From positions 1 through 10,291 of the forward strand of contig JAKAAI010000064.1 of assembly GCA_021797055.1 (NCBI GenBank): a DNA stretch of 10,291 nucleotides. Reading direction: 5' to 3'. This DNA comes from Thermoplasmata archaeon (GTDB lineage: Archaea; Thermoplasmatota; Thermoplasmata; Thermoplasmatales; Thermoplasmataceae). This document shows, piece after piece, positions 1 through 7,039 of this stretch. The notes beneath the pieces were generated by a model. That model did no database searches and was not told the DNA's origin. It saw only the letters and a program-made list of their open reading frames with translations. The stretch's first letter is position 1; each line of letters starts with the position of its first letter. The position numbers and the translations under genes are program-made.

Positions 1-2
1 TA

Positions 3-74
3 TGGACCGACGGGGAATTGAACCCCGGACCTCTTCCATGCCAAGGAAGCGATCTACCTCTGATCTATCGGCCC
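3..74 (-). tRNA. tRNA-Ala (anticodon GGC)
   Basis: Read on the minus strand, this 72-nt segment folds into a full cloverleaf. The 7-bp acceptor stem carries the G3:U70 wobble pair that is the alanine identity element. The D stem is GATC/GATC, the anticodon stem CTTCC/GGAAG, and the T stem CGGGG/CCCCG with a TTCAATT loop. The anticodon loop reads TTGGCAT, giving anticodon GGC for GCC/GCU codons. The discriminator base is A at position 3, followed by TA rather than CCA, so CCA must be added after transcription, as is common in archaea. No intron is visible in the anticodon loop. Confidence 0.97.
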
Positions 75-108
75 GTTTTTGTGGAAGGTAGTCGGGAATG
101 CGAAATAA

Positions 109-120
109 AGTATAAAAGTT
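109..120 (-). promoter_or_regulatory. Putative TATA box for tRNA-Ala
   Basis: On the minus strand the sequence reads ACTTTTATACTT, a good match to an archaeal box A element. Its centre is about 40 nt upstream of the tRNA 5' end. Transcription would then begin about 12-16 nt before the mature tRNA, leaving a short leader for RNase P to remove. A second, weaker AT-rich element (CTTTAAATA on the minus strand) lies at 129-137. Confidence 0.5.
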
Positions 121-143
121 GCCGACCTTATTTAAAGTGCAAT

Positions 144-221
144 GAAATTAATTTCTTTTTGAATTAACAATATTTTTATTCGAATATTGTATGACATTAC
201 AGATACCTTATTATCAGGTAT
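144..221. promoter_or_regulatory. Putative promoter/operator region of the secretion operon
   Basis: Three symmetric elements lie between the tRNA and the operon. They are a perfect 12-bp palindrome GAAATTAATTTC (144-155), an 8-bp inverted repeat ACAATATT (167-174)/AATATTGT (183-190) around a T-rich TATA-like core (173-180), and a 6-bp inverted repeat ATACCT (203-208)/AGGTAT (216-221). If the core at 173-180 is the TATA box, transcription starts near 202 and the last repeat would form a hairpin at the 5' end of the mRNA. AT-rich DNA yields such repeats by chance, so the regulatory role is inference. Confidence 0.4.
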
Positions 222-237
222 TGTTTAGAGGTTAAGA

Positions 238-1782
238 ATGGCGCAATTTACCCTAAGAAGAACAAAAATGAGAAAACCCATTTCCAAGACATCTGGAAAT
301 GAGAATCTCGATCTTATAGACAGATACGATATTATTGGAACTACGGGTTCCGTTGAGATCCAATGGGACAGGGAAAAACTGGAAACGATATACTGTGTGG
401 TCGAACCCCAGCTGAACGAGATAGAAAGAGCGTTCCTTAATGCACTTCCTAGAGAAATGCAGATGGTTATTCCAAACATTAAAGGTTACCTGAACACTTT
501 TGAGGGATTTGATATCGGTAAGGTACTGGATGATTATATAGAAGCATATCAAGTAAGGCTTTCCGAGCAGTCAAAAGATAAGATCAAGTATTATCTAAGA
601 AGAGATTTCGAAGGTCTTGGTGTAATTGAGGTAATAGTGAGAGATCCATACGTGGAGGATATTTCATGTGATGGATATAACGTTCCATTATTCGTATATC
701 ACAGAAAATATGGATCGATAAAGACAAACATAAATTTCCCTGATCCTGCTGTACTCAATTCATTTGTCATTAAGCTGGCTCAGATGTGCAACAAAGACAT
801 ATCCGTAGCCGAGCCAATACTTGATGGTTCAACTCAACAGGGACATAGAGTCCAGGCAATCTATGGAAGTGAGATATCCACTCGAGGTTCCACATTTACA
901 ATGCGACTTTTCAGGGAGCGTCCTTTCACCCCTGTGGAACTTATAAAATATGGAACTGCAAACGCTGAAGTGGTTACTTATTTCTGGTATATGATTGAGA
1001 ACCTGAGTTCAGCACTTATTGCAGGTGTACCGGCAGTGGGAAAAACATCAACGCTGAATGCATTACTTATGCTGGTTCCACCAAACACTAAAATATTCAG
1101 CATAGAGGAGACCAGGGAGATAAACATACTTCATCAGAACTGGGTTGCGACATCCACAAGAGAATCAGATTTTGACACTAGAGATAACGGTCTCGCAAGG
1201 ATCGATATGTTTGAGCTTGTGAAAATGGCAATGAGGCAGAGGCCCACATACATTGTCGTGGGAGAGGTAAGGGGAAGAGAAGCATCTTCGCTCTTCCAGG
1301 CCATGGCAACCGGTCATACAACGTATTCCACAATACATGCCGATTCTATGGAGGCTACTGTGAATAGACTGGAGAGCGCCCCTCTAAATATACCGAGAAT
1401 TATGCTGACTTATCTAAACACTGTTATATTCAACAAATTCATAAGAAGCGGCGATTCTGTCGTAAGGAGGATAACGGAAGTGGATGAGATGTCCGGTTTC
1501 GACAATGAGACGAATGAAGTCATATACAACAAAGTTTTCACATATGACGCATTCAAGGGCAAACATTCATTTTCAGGATTCAGCAATCTCTACAAGAAAA
1601 TCCAGTTCTCACGCGGCCTTACATCCGCGAAGTTCAGGGAGGAATTTGATTTCAGAAAGAAGCTTCTGGAAGAGATGGTTCGATCCGATCTGATAAACTA
1701 TATCCAGATTTCAAAGGTGATCAATAATTATTACAAAGATCCTGATTATGCAATGAAGATGGCAACTGGAGAAGTAACATGA
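238..1782 (+). CDS. Type II/IV secretion system (TadA/FlaI-like) hexameric ATPase 1
   Basis: This 514-residue protein belongs to the GspE/VirB11/TadA ATPase superfamily, which drives assembly of type IV filaments or secretion from the cytoplasmic side of the membrane. The N-terminal domain (about 1-235) precedes a RecA-like core. Walker A is GVPAVGKT (263-270), the Asp box IEETREI is at 289-295, the Walker B region VVGEVRG is at 340-346 with catalytic Glu343, and the His box runs from H360 to H367 (GHTTYSTIHA). The P-loop is unusual: the family norm is GxTGSGKT or GxTASGKT, while here PAV replaces TGS or TAS, although Gly, Lys and Thr are kept. The ATG at 238 follows GAGGT (228-232) by 5 nt, and the protein has no signal peptide. 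It is the first gene of a four-gene operon; its TGA overlaps the next ATG. It is about 44% identical to ATPase 2 (4155-5735) over residues 121-300 by hand count. The family assignment is firm, but the specific machine is inferred. Confidence 0.95.
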   Translation: MAQFTLRRTKMRKPISKTSGNENLDLIDRYDIIGTTGSVEIQWDREKLETIYCVVEPQLNEIERAFLNALPREMQMVIPNIKGYLNTFEGFDIGKVLDDYIEAYQVRLSEQSKDKIKYYLRRDFEGLGVIEVIVRDPYVEDISCDGYNVPLFVYHRKYGSIKTNINFPDPAVLNSFVIKLAQMCNKDISVAEPILDGSTQQGHRVQAIYGSEISTRGSTFTMRLFRERPFTPVELIKYGTANAEVVTYFWYMIENLSSALIAGVPAVGKTSTLNALLMLVPPNTKIFSIEETREINILHQNWVATSTRESDFDTRDNGLARIDMFELVKMAMRQRPTYIVVGEVRGREASSLFQAMATGHTTYSTIHADSMEATVNRLESAPLNIPRIMLTYLNTVIFNKFIRSGDSVVRRITEVDEMSGFDNETNEVIYNKVFTYDAFKGKHSFSGFSNLYKKIQFSRGLTSAKFREEFDFRKKLLEEMVRSDLINYIQISKVINNYYKDPDYAMKMATGEVT

Positions 1783-3326
1783 CCGAAGGAGACGGATCCG
1801 AGGAGATTAACCAGAGAATTCAAACCAGAAGAAAACCACGGCAGCGAAAGCCGGTCATGTCTAAAGAACCGGTTGAGCCTGAATCCACACTTCATGATGA
1901 ACCTGCAAAAATCGAGGAAACCTTGCCTAAGGAACCTGTTCCAAAATTCGAACAGATGCAGGAAACTGAGGGATTAAAACAAACTGAAAACGAAACTTCG
2001 GAATCCTTAGCCGGAGCTGAAAAAGAGACTTCGTCTGAGCCAGTGGAAGACATACTCTCCAGACAAGAGGATTTAACTGAGAAAGAAAAAGCTGAACCTG
2101 CTCAAACTTCAGTTCCGCCAGCGGAAGAATCCACTGTACCATCAGGAAAGAAAGCTGCAAAGGCAAAGAAAGAAAAAAAACAGAAAAAGGAAAAAAAGAA
2201 AAAAGCAGAGGACACGTCTGGTTCAGATACAAGCCTTCCGGCAGTTCCAAGTACAGCGGTTACAGATACAACGAAGAAGCCTAAAGGTATCAGTATATTC
2301 AGATTCACCAAGAAAAACGAATCCATAAGGCGCGCAAAGGAAGAGATAGAACAGAACCAGAGAAGGCTTTTTGGGACCGTGAGACCGGACCCAGTTTCCA
2401 TACAGAGAATGACGAGGCCCCTGAGTGCCAGAACTACAATTGTTCAGAAGGTGTCGAATGTTCCAAAAATTCCAGGGCACATGAAAGTAGCACTGGCACT
2501 TTTCAGGGATTATTACACTCTTAGACCTATGAATCCAAAACTTGAAGAGAGTCTTCGTAAGTCAAAGATGCCCTATTCACCTGTTCAGTATATGTCAATG
2601 GTAACTCTATTCGCTCTCCTGTTTGGATTTATCGGTATGATAGCACTGGGCGTTGCCTATTACTTCATTGGAACCACTGCGTTATTCGGAGTGCCGGTTG
2701 TCGTGATCGGTGCCCTCATTGTTTATCTTCTCGGAGCAAGCATTCCATCATCAGCGATAAACAAGAGAAGGAAGAATATCGATACAAGGCTGCCAATGGC
2801 ACTTGCATACATAGCCACTATGGCATCCGCGGAGGTGCCGGTAGAGACCATCATGTATGAGCTCGGGAAAAGTCCTCAGTATGGTGAAATAGCCAAGGAA
2901 GCTAGGGCAATATCAGCTTCTTCAAGACTGTTCGGAAATGATATTGTCACCGCTCTCAGGGAGGAGGCAAAATATTCTCCGTCTTTGAAGTTCGCTGAGT
3001 TTCTGTCAGGTATAACTGCTACTGTTACCTCTGGAGGGAACCTTAAAGACTATTTCACGATGAAGGCCAAGCAGTTTCAGTCTGAGCTCAGCACCCTGAT
3101 AAAGCAGAACTCAGAATCTGTTGGAGTGCTTGCAGAGAGCTATGTGACAGTAGGTGTCGCATTTCCCCTTATGATGATCGTTATACTGGGGGTTCTTGCT
3201 GCTCTATCACCTTCCTCAGGTGGCGTCATAACAGTTCTTTACCTGATTGTGCTTATGATGGTTCCGATGATAACATTTGTATTTGCCTTCCTTATTCAGA
3301 GCACTATTAAGGAGGTCAACATATGA
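1779..3326 (+). CDS. T2SSF/TadC-like membrane platform protein with long charged N-terminal tail
   Basis: This 515-residue protein has two distinct parts. Residues 1 to about 170 are low complexity, rich in Glu, Lys, Pro, Ser and Thr, and probably disordered. They include a lysine-rich block around 123-143 (KKAAKAKKEKK and onward). Residues from about 230 form a platform protein of the GspF/TadB/TadC/FlaJ class. Hydrophobic segments lie at about 272-296 and 299-320, then a cytoplasmic helical T2SSF domain at about 330-445, then segments at about 454-475 and 482-508. Such proteins anchor the ATPase and transmit motion to the pilin fibre. The ATG lies in an ATGA overlap with the upstream stop, with GGAG at 1768-1771 giving a 7-nt spacer. 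The next gene also overlaps by ATGA, so the platforms are translationally coupled. The tail is far longer than I know for TadB/TadC proteins; its role is unknown. Confidence 0.9.
   Translation: MTEGDGSEEINQRIQTRRKPRQRKPVMSKEPVEPESTLHDEPAKIEETLPKEPVPKFEQMQETEGLKQTENETSESLAGAEKETSSEPVEDILSRQEDLTEKEKAEPAQTSVPPAEESTVPSGKKAAKAKKEKKQKKEKKKKAEDTSGSDTSLPAVPSTAVTDTTKKPKGISIFRFTKKNESIRRAKEEIEQNQRRLFGTVRPDPVSIQRMTRPLSARTTIVQKVSNVPKIPGHMKVALALFRDYYTLRPMNPKLEESLRKSKMPYSPVQYMSMVTLFALLFGFIGMIALGVAYYFIGTTALFGVPVVVIGALIVYLLGASIPSSAINKRRKNIDTRLPMALAYIATMASAEVPVETIMYELGKSPQYGEIAKEARAISASSRLFGNDIVTALREEAKYSPSLKFAEFLSGITATVTSGGNLKDYFTMKAKQFQSELSTLIKQNSESVGVLAESYVTVGVAFPLMMIVILGVLAALSPSSGGVITVLYLIVLMMVPMITFVFAFLIQSTIKEVNI
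2161..2204 (+). repeat. A-rich low-complexity tract encoding poly-Lys/Glu
   Basis: The tract contains A-runs of 8 (2173-2180), 5 (2184-2188), 7 (2191-2197) and 6 (2199-2204) bases, separated by one to four other bases. It encodes a lysine-dominated stretch in the cytoplasmic tail of the platform protein. The frame is open across it as written. Homopolymer runs of this kind can mutate by slippage. Confidence 0.7.
3309..3316 (+). promoter_or_regulatory. Strong Shine-Dalgarno for the second platform gene
   Basis: AAGGAGGT matches the archaeal anti-Shine-Dalgarno sequence almost fully and ends 6 nt before the ATG at 3323. It fixes that start and is the best ribosome-binding site in the operon, even though the gene also overlaps the upstream stop codon by ATGA. 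Confidence 0.85.
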
Positions 3327-4153
3327 AGAAAAAATACATTGCCTTGCTGATGTCATATATTGCTGCCCTTCTTTTCACGCTTATCTATCTTCTCATATAT
3401 ATAAGACAGCCGAGCTTTGGTTTCAATGTTCTTGTAGTGGGTTCTGTAATATTTGCAGTTATTGCAATACCATATGGATTCTTCGATAATCTGGAGATAA
3501 GGAGGGTATACGACGCAGAGAGGAGAATTTCTGATTTCCTCAGGGATATAGCGGAATATACAACCTTCGGAATGCCGATATCAGAATCGATTGTCAGGGC
3601 ATCAACAGCAGATTATGGCGCTCTGACCGAGGAGGTCAGGAGGGTTGCTGCTCTGATATCATGGGGCGTGCCGGTAGAAGAGGCAATGGTTGATTTTGGA
3701 AAAAAGTTTAATTCACAGGATATTGAAAGGGCGGGCACCATTATAATCAGGGCTGCAGAGAGCGGAAGCAACATATCAGATGTCATGAGCATGGTTTCGG
3801 AATTCACCTCACAGATGCAGCTTCTCAGAAACGCAAAGTTTGCTGAAATGAAGAACTACACAGCTGTCATGATGATATCTTTTGGTGTGTTCCTTTTCGT
3901 CATACTGGTCCTTGACATTGACTTCCTTCCGCAACTTGGTGCATCACATGGGGCGGGAGGCTTTGGATTACTCGGAGGTGCGAATGTTGGTCCGATCAAG
4001 AACATATTCAATATAGGTATGATCATGCAGGGCGGTGGATCCGGCGTTCTTTCAGGAGTGCTCAGGGATGGAAGAATAAGTTCTGGTTTCTTCCTTGCTG
4101 GAGTTCTGGTACTGGTAAGCGTTGTTATCCTTCTGGGTATTGGGGCGGTTTAG
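3323..4153 (+). CDS. T2SSF/TadC-like membrane platform protein, short
   Basis: This 276-residue protein is the second platform subunit. Two N-terminal hydrophobic segments (about 4-27 and 33-53) precede a cytoplasmic helical T2SSF domain at about 66-175, with the typical pattern of amphipathic helices and the segment AAESGSNISDVM near 145-157. Hydrophobic segments at about 178-203 and 254-274 follow. Between the last two lies a loop of about 50 residues that is unusually rich in glycine (GAGGFGLLGGANVG and QGGGSGVLSG). The start is supported by the Shine-Dalgarno at 3309-3316. Its TAG stop is 1 nt before the next ATG. The arrangement of two successive platform genes beside an ATPase recalls TadA-TadB-TadC and archaeal Epd-type pili. 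Family assignment is strong; subtype is inference. Confidence 0.92.
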   Translation: MKKKYIALLMSYIAALLFTLIYLLIYIRQPSFGFNVLVVGSVIFAVIAIPYGFFDNLEIRRVYDAERRISDFLRDIAEYTTFGMPISESIVRASTADYGALTEEVRRVAALISWGVPVEEAMVDFGKKFNSQDIERAGTIIIRAAESGSNISDVMSMVSEFTSQMQLLRNAKFAEMKNYTAVMMISFGVFLFVILVLDIDFLPQLGASHGAGGFGLLGGANVGPIKNIFNIGMIMQGGGSGVLSGVLRDGRISSGFFLAGVLVLVSVVILLGIGAV

Positions 4154-4154
4154 A

Positions 4155-5735
4155 ATGTTCAAAAAGAAAGAACGAGTTATAACAACTCTTGATAAGATGG
4201 AGATCAAGCTTAATGATACAAGCAGTCCGGATGATCTTTCCTTTGAGGAAATTGAGCCAGGAATGGTATATACCAGGGTCTTCCAGAACAAGAACACCGG
4301 CGAGATCAACATAAATGTTATTGAACCATTTGTTGATGATTCTGAAAAGGAAATAATTGAGAAATTGAAAAATTACCTTGTAAACCTTGCAGCCTTCAAT
4401 GGAACAGCAACAAAGGACAGAAAGAAGGATTTTGAATCGTATTTTCCAGTTGCACTGGAGGATCTTGATATCAGGCTCGGGGGCCAGCAGGGTCCAGTTA
4501 TAAAATACTACGTTGAAAGGGATGTCGTAGGATACGGAAGGATTGATGCACTGATGAAGGATCCGAGCATTGAGGATATATCATGCGACAGTTCAACGGT
4601 TCCGGTATTTGTTTTCCACAGAGAACATGGATACATCATGTCGAATGTCAAATTCTCTGATGATGCAGAACTCAACAGATATGTTAAGAAGCTGATTCAG
4701 GATTCTGGAAAGCACATATCCATTTCAATACCGATCATAGACGCAACACTCAGGGATGGCTCAAGGATCCAGGCTTCATATGGAAAATTCATAACAAACA
4801 ATGGACCTGCCTTTACCATCAGGAAATTCAGGGCGAGCCCACTTTCGCCTATAAGCCTTGTCATGGCAAAGTCTGTGTCGGCAAAGATATTCGCTTATCT
4901 GTGGGTTCTGACTGAATACGGTTCAAACATGATGGTTGCAGGCGGCACAGGTTCGGGGAAGACCACGCTCCTCAATGCAATACTGCTTTTTATACCACCA
5001 CAGATGAAGGTAATCAGTATTGAGGATACAAGAGAGATAAACATACCCCATGAGAACTGGATATCCGGTGTTACGAGACCGGGTTTCGGTGCGCTGGACA
5101 AGGAAACAGGAAAGAGGGCGGGTGAGATAGACATGTTCGACCTGCTTTCTGCTTCGCTTAGGCAGAGGCCAAATTACGTGGTTATCGGAGAGGTAAGGGG
5201 AAAGGAAGCATTCACTGTTTTCCAGGCAATGTCAGCTGGGAGATATGGTTTCGGGACATTCCATGCCGAAGATCCGAAAACTCTCATCTACAGGCTTGAA
5301 TCGCAGCCCATAAACGTTCCAAGGACCCTTATTACGGCTCTGGACGTCATACTGATGCAGTCCCTTCTCAACTATAACGGAAAGATAGTCAGGCGGGTTA
5401 CCAGCGTTTCTGAAATAACCGGGCTGGATCCATCATCCGGTGATATAGTCCTGAATAACATATTCAAATGGAACCCGCAGAATGATCAGTTCCAGTATTC
5501 CGGTTTCAGCTACGTCATGAACAGGATTGCTGAGAGGACAGGAAGATCCGAGCAGGATCTTGAGAAAGAAGTCAAGTTACGTGAGGTAATTATTAACAGG
5601 ATGATACAGAAGAAATACATCACTTACAAAGATGTTACGAGAATGATAATAAAGTTCTACAAGGATCGTGAGAATCTTCTCAAGGAACTTGAAATTGTGG
5701 AATCAGAGGTAGGGAATGAGCTTAGCCTGATCTAA
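4155..5735 (+). CDS. Type II/IV secretion system (TadA/FlaI-like) hexameric ATPase 2
   Basis: This 526-residue protein is a paralogue of ATPase 1. Walker A is the canonical GGTGSGKT (263-270), the Asp box IEDTREI is at 289-295, the Walker B region VIGEVRG is at 343-349 with catalytic Glu346, and the His box is GRYGFGTFHAED, ending at H370. The first histidine of the usual GH pair in the His box is replaced by Arg363. From residue 116 to about 305 it aligns with ATPase 1 without gaps. The ATG at 4155 is preferred because it lies 1 nt after the upstream stop with a weak GGCGG 6 nt ahead; a TTG 33 nt upstream would add 11 residues inside the previous gene. It has no signal peptide or membrane segment. 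It ends the operon and overlaps the stop codon of the convergent antiporter gene by 4 nt. It probably powers the same machine as the first ATPase, either as alternative motors or a mixed one. Confidence 0.95.
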   Translation: MFKKKERVITTLDKMEIKLNDTSSPDDLSFEEIEPGMVYTRVFQNKNTGEININVIEPFVDDSEKEIIEKLKNYLVNLAAFNGTATKDRKKDFESYFPVALEDLDIRLGGQQGPVIKYYVERDVVGYGRIDALMKDPSIEDISCDSSTVPVFVFHREHGYIMSNVKFSDDAELNRYVKKLIQDSGKHISISIPIIDATLRDGSRIQASYGKFITNNGPAFTIRKFRASPLSPISLVMAKSVSAKIFAYLWVLTEYGSNMMVAGGTGSGKTTLLNAILLFIPPQMKVISIEDTREINIPHENWISGVTRPGFGALDKETGKRAGEIDMFDLLSASLRQRPNYVVIGEVRGKEAFTVFQAMSAGRYGFGTFHAEDPKTLIYRLESQPINVPRTLITALDVILMQSLLNYNGKIVRRVTSVSEITGLDPSSGDIVLNNIFKWNPQNDQFQYSGFSYVMNRIAERTGRSEQDLEKEVKLREVIINRMIQKKYITYKDVTRMIIKFYKDRENLLKELEIVESEVGNELSLI

Positions 5736-7039
5736 TTAGATTCAGGCAGCGGCTTTTTATCTCCATTGATATCTTCGGGAAAGAACTTTCTTGACAGAAG
5801 TGGAATGAACAGCGCAAGGAAAATGATCGATGTCAGGACAATTATCGATGCCACTGAATAGATCACCGGTCCCCATGCAATCAGCAGCGGATTTCCTGTT
5901 GATGCACCTATTGCGTAAGGGATGGTGGAAAGCACCACCGTTACGGTTCCTCTCGGTCCAACAAACGATATGAACAATTTCCTTATTCCATCTAACTTAA
6001 ACCGGCTCTTTCCAAGTTCTGCGAGCGTGAGGGAAGCAAATACAGCGGCCGGCCTGGCCAGAAAAATGATCCCCAGTGCCACAATAACGCCAAGCAGAAT
6101 ATATTTCTCGATATCCTGCACTGTCAGAATTGCACCGAGCAGAATGAATATTATCGATTGTGCCAGAAATGATAGATTATCCTGAAAATTTGACTCCCTC
6201 TGCCAGAATAAGCTTTTATCAGAAAAATTGCCTATTATCGCACCAGTTGCAATTATTGCAGGGAACGGGGTAAGGCCAACTGCCTCGAAGACGGCAAATT
6301 CTAGTAGAATCACTCCAAGCATCAGGCCCAGAAGGAAGTTTTCAAAATTGAAAATCTTGTTCATGTAAAGGATAATGAAGCCAATTGCAACCCCGATCAC
6401 CGAAGGAATTACGATCTGCATCAGCAAAAATAGTGTGGAACCGCCTATAAGACCAAAGAATGCAGTCAGGGAATTGAAAAGTGGCGAATATGTGGATCCT
6501 GGGACGATTAGCGCAATGAACAAAGTGACAGATATGATCGAGACAGGATCATTGAAAAGACTTTCGCCTAATACAATACCGTATATCTCCTCCTTCACCT
6601 TGAGGCGCCTGAATATGGGTATTATTGTAACTGGATCCGTGGGCGATATTATCGCGCCGAACAGGAAACCTATAATGAGAGGTGCATGCGTCAAGAAAGA
6701 AAAGAAGAAAGCTACAAGCACAATTGTAACAACCATTCCCAGGGTATCAAGTGATACTATCCTTGCAAATTCCTTCCTTACGATCCTGAAATCTATCTTG
6801 TGGCTTTCAGCATATAATACTATCACAATTCCAAGAATGCCAAGGCCGACGGATGCATAATATACCATCAGATAACTGGCATACGACGCCTTTATGATAC
6901 CTGTCAACGGCCCGAAAATAAGGCCCAAAATAATCAGGATCGGTACCTCAGCTACCGATATTTTACGTGCGATTGGTATCGAGAAAGCAGCCAGTATAAG
7001 TATAAGGCTGACCTGCAGGAATTCAGACTGCAGAGCCAT
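5732..7039 (-). CDS. CPA1 family (NhaP-type) cation/proton antiporter
   Basis: This polytopic membrane protein of 435 residues exchanges monovalent cations (Na+ or K+) for protons across the cytoplasmic membrane. Hydrophobic segments run through almost the whole length. Diagnostic CPA1 motifs are SPTDPV (132-137) and ESLFNDPVSI (159-168), the latter with the ion-binding Asn163-Asp164 pair typical of electroneutral NhaP/NHE proteins. A conserved Arg329 (ARPAAV) and GPRGTVTVV (361-369) fit the same family. There is no long C-terminal TrkA domain, only about 20 charged residues. The ATG at 7039 is chosen; a TTG one codon upstream is possible. The start overlaps the nadE stop as TGATG with no visible Shine-Dalgarno, so translation is probably coupled to nadE. 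The substrate ion cannot be told from sequence. Confidence 0.93.
   Translation of the reverse strand: MALQSEFLQVSLILILAAFSIPIARKISVAEVPILIILGLIFGPLTGIIKASYASYLMVYYASVGLGILGIVIVLYAESHKIDFRIVRKEFARIVSLDTLGMVVTIVLVAFFFSFLTHAPLIIGFLFGAIISPTDPVTIIPIFRRLKVKEEIYGIVLGESLFNDPVSIISVTLFIALIVPGSTYSPLFNSLTAFFGLIGGSTLFLLMQIVIPSVIGVAIGFIILYMNKIFNFENFLLGLMLGVILLEFAVFEAVGLTPFPAIIATGAIIGNFSDKSLFWQRESNFQDNLSFLAQSIIFILLGAILTVQDIEKYILLGVIVALGIIFLARPAAVFASLTLAELGKSRFKLDGIRKLFISFVGPRGTVTVVLSTIPYAIGASTGNPLLIAWGPVIYSVASIIVLTSIIFLALFIPLLSRKFFPEDINGDKKPLPESN
5751..5758 (+). terminator. Possible U-rich terminator after ATPase 2
   Basis: A run of five T residues (5754-5758), preceded by GGC, lies 16-23 nt after the stop of the last operon gene, inside the 3' part of the opposing antiporter gene. 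Archaeal termination commonly uses T-runs without a hairpin. This is the nearest candidate, but the run is short. Confidence 0.25.

Noticed and set aside
203..221. Riboswitch in the operon leader
   Set aside because: The leader is about 35 nt with a single 6-bp hairpin, too short for any known aptamer.
225..552. Minus-strand open frames over the 5' part of ATPase 1
   Set aside because: They lie opposite a strongly conserved coding sequence and show no recognisable domain.
1927..2480. Minus-strand open frames opposite the charged tail of the platform protein
   Set aside because: They arise from the biased A-rich composition of the plus strand, give Phe/Leu/Ser-rich low-complexity products, and have no ribosome-binding site.
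4122..4154. TTG start for ATPase 2, 33 nt upstream
   Set aside because: It would overlap the previous gene by 32 nt with no ribosome-binding site, while ATG 4155 sits just after the upstream stop and gives a normal charged N-terminus.
1261..5206. Shared DNA identity between the two ATPase genes as a recent duplication or gene conversion
   Set aside because: Exact matches are short (about 16 bases around the Walker B region) and lie where the protein motif is constrained. Overall divergence is large, so the duplication is old.
238..5735. Archaellum (fla/arl) operon
   Set aside because: FlaI-like ATPase and FlaJ-like platform families are present, but there is no archaellin, FlaH, FlaF or FlaG, and there are two of each core protein. 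A Tad/Epd-like system fits better.
6375..6860. 161-codon plus-strand frame within the antiporter gene
   Set aside because: The antisense frame carries CPA1 motifs; the plus frame has no family features and no supporting start signals.
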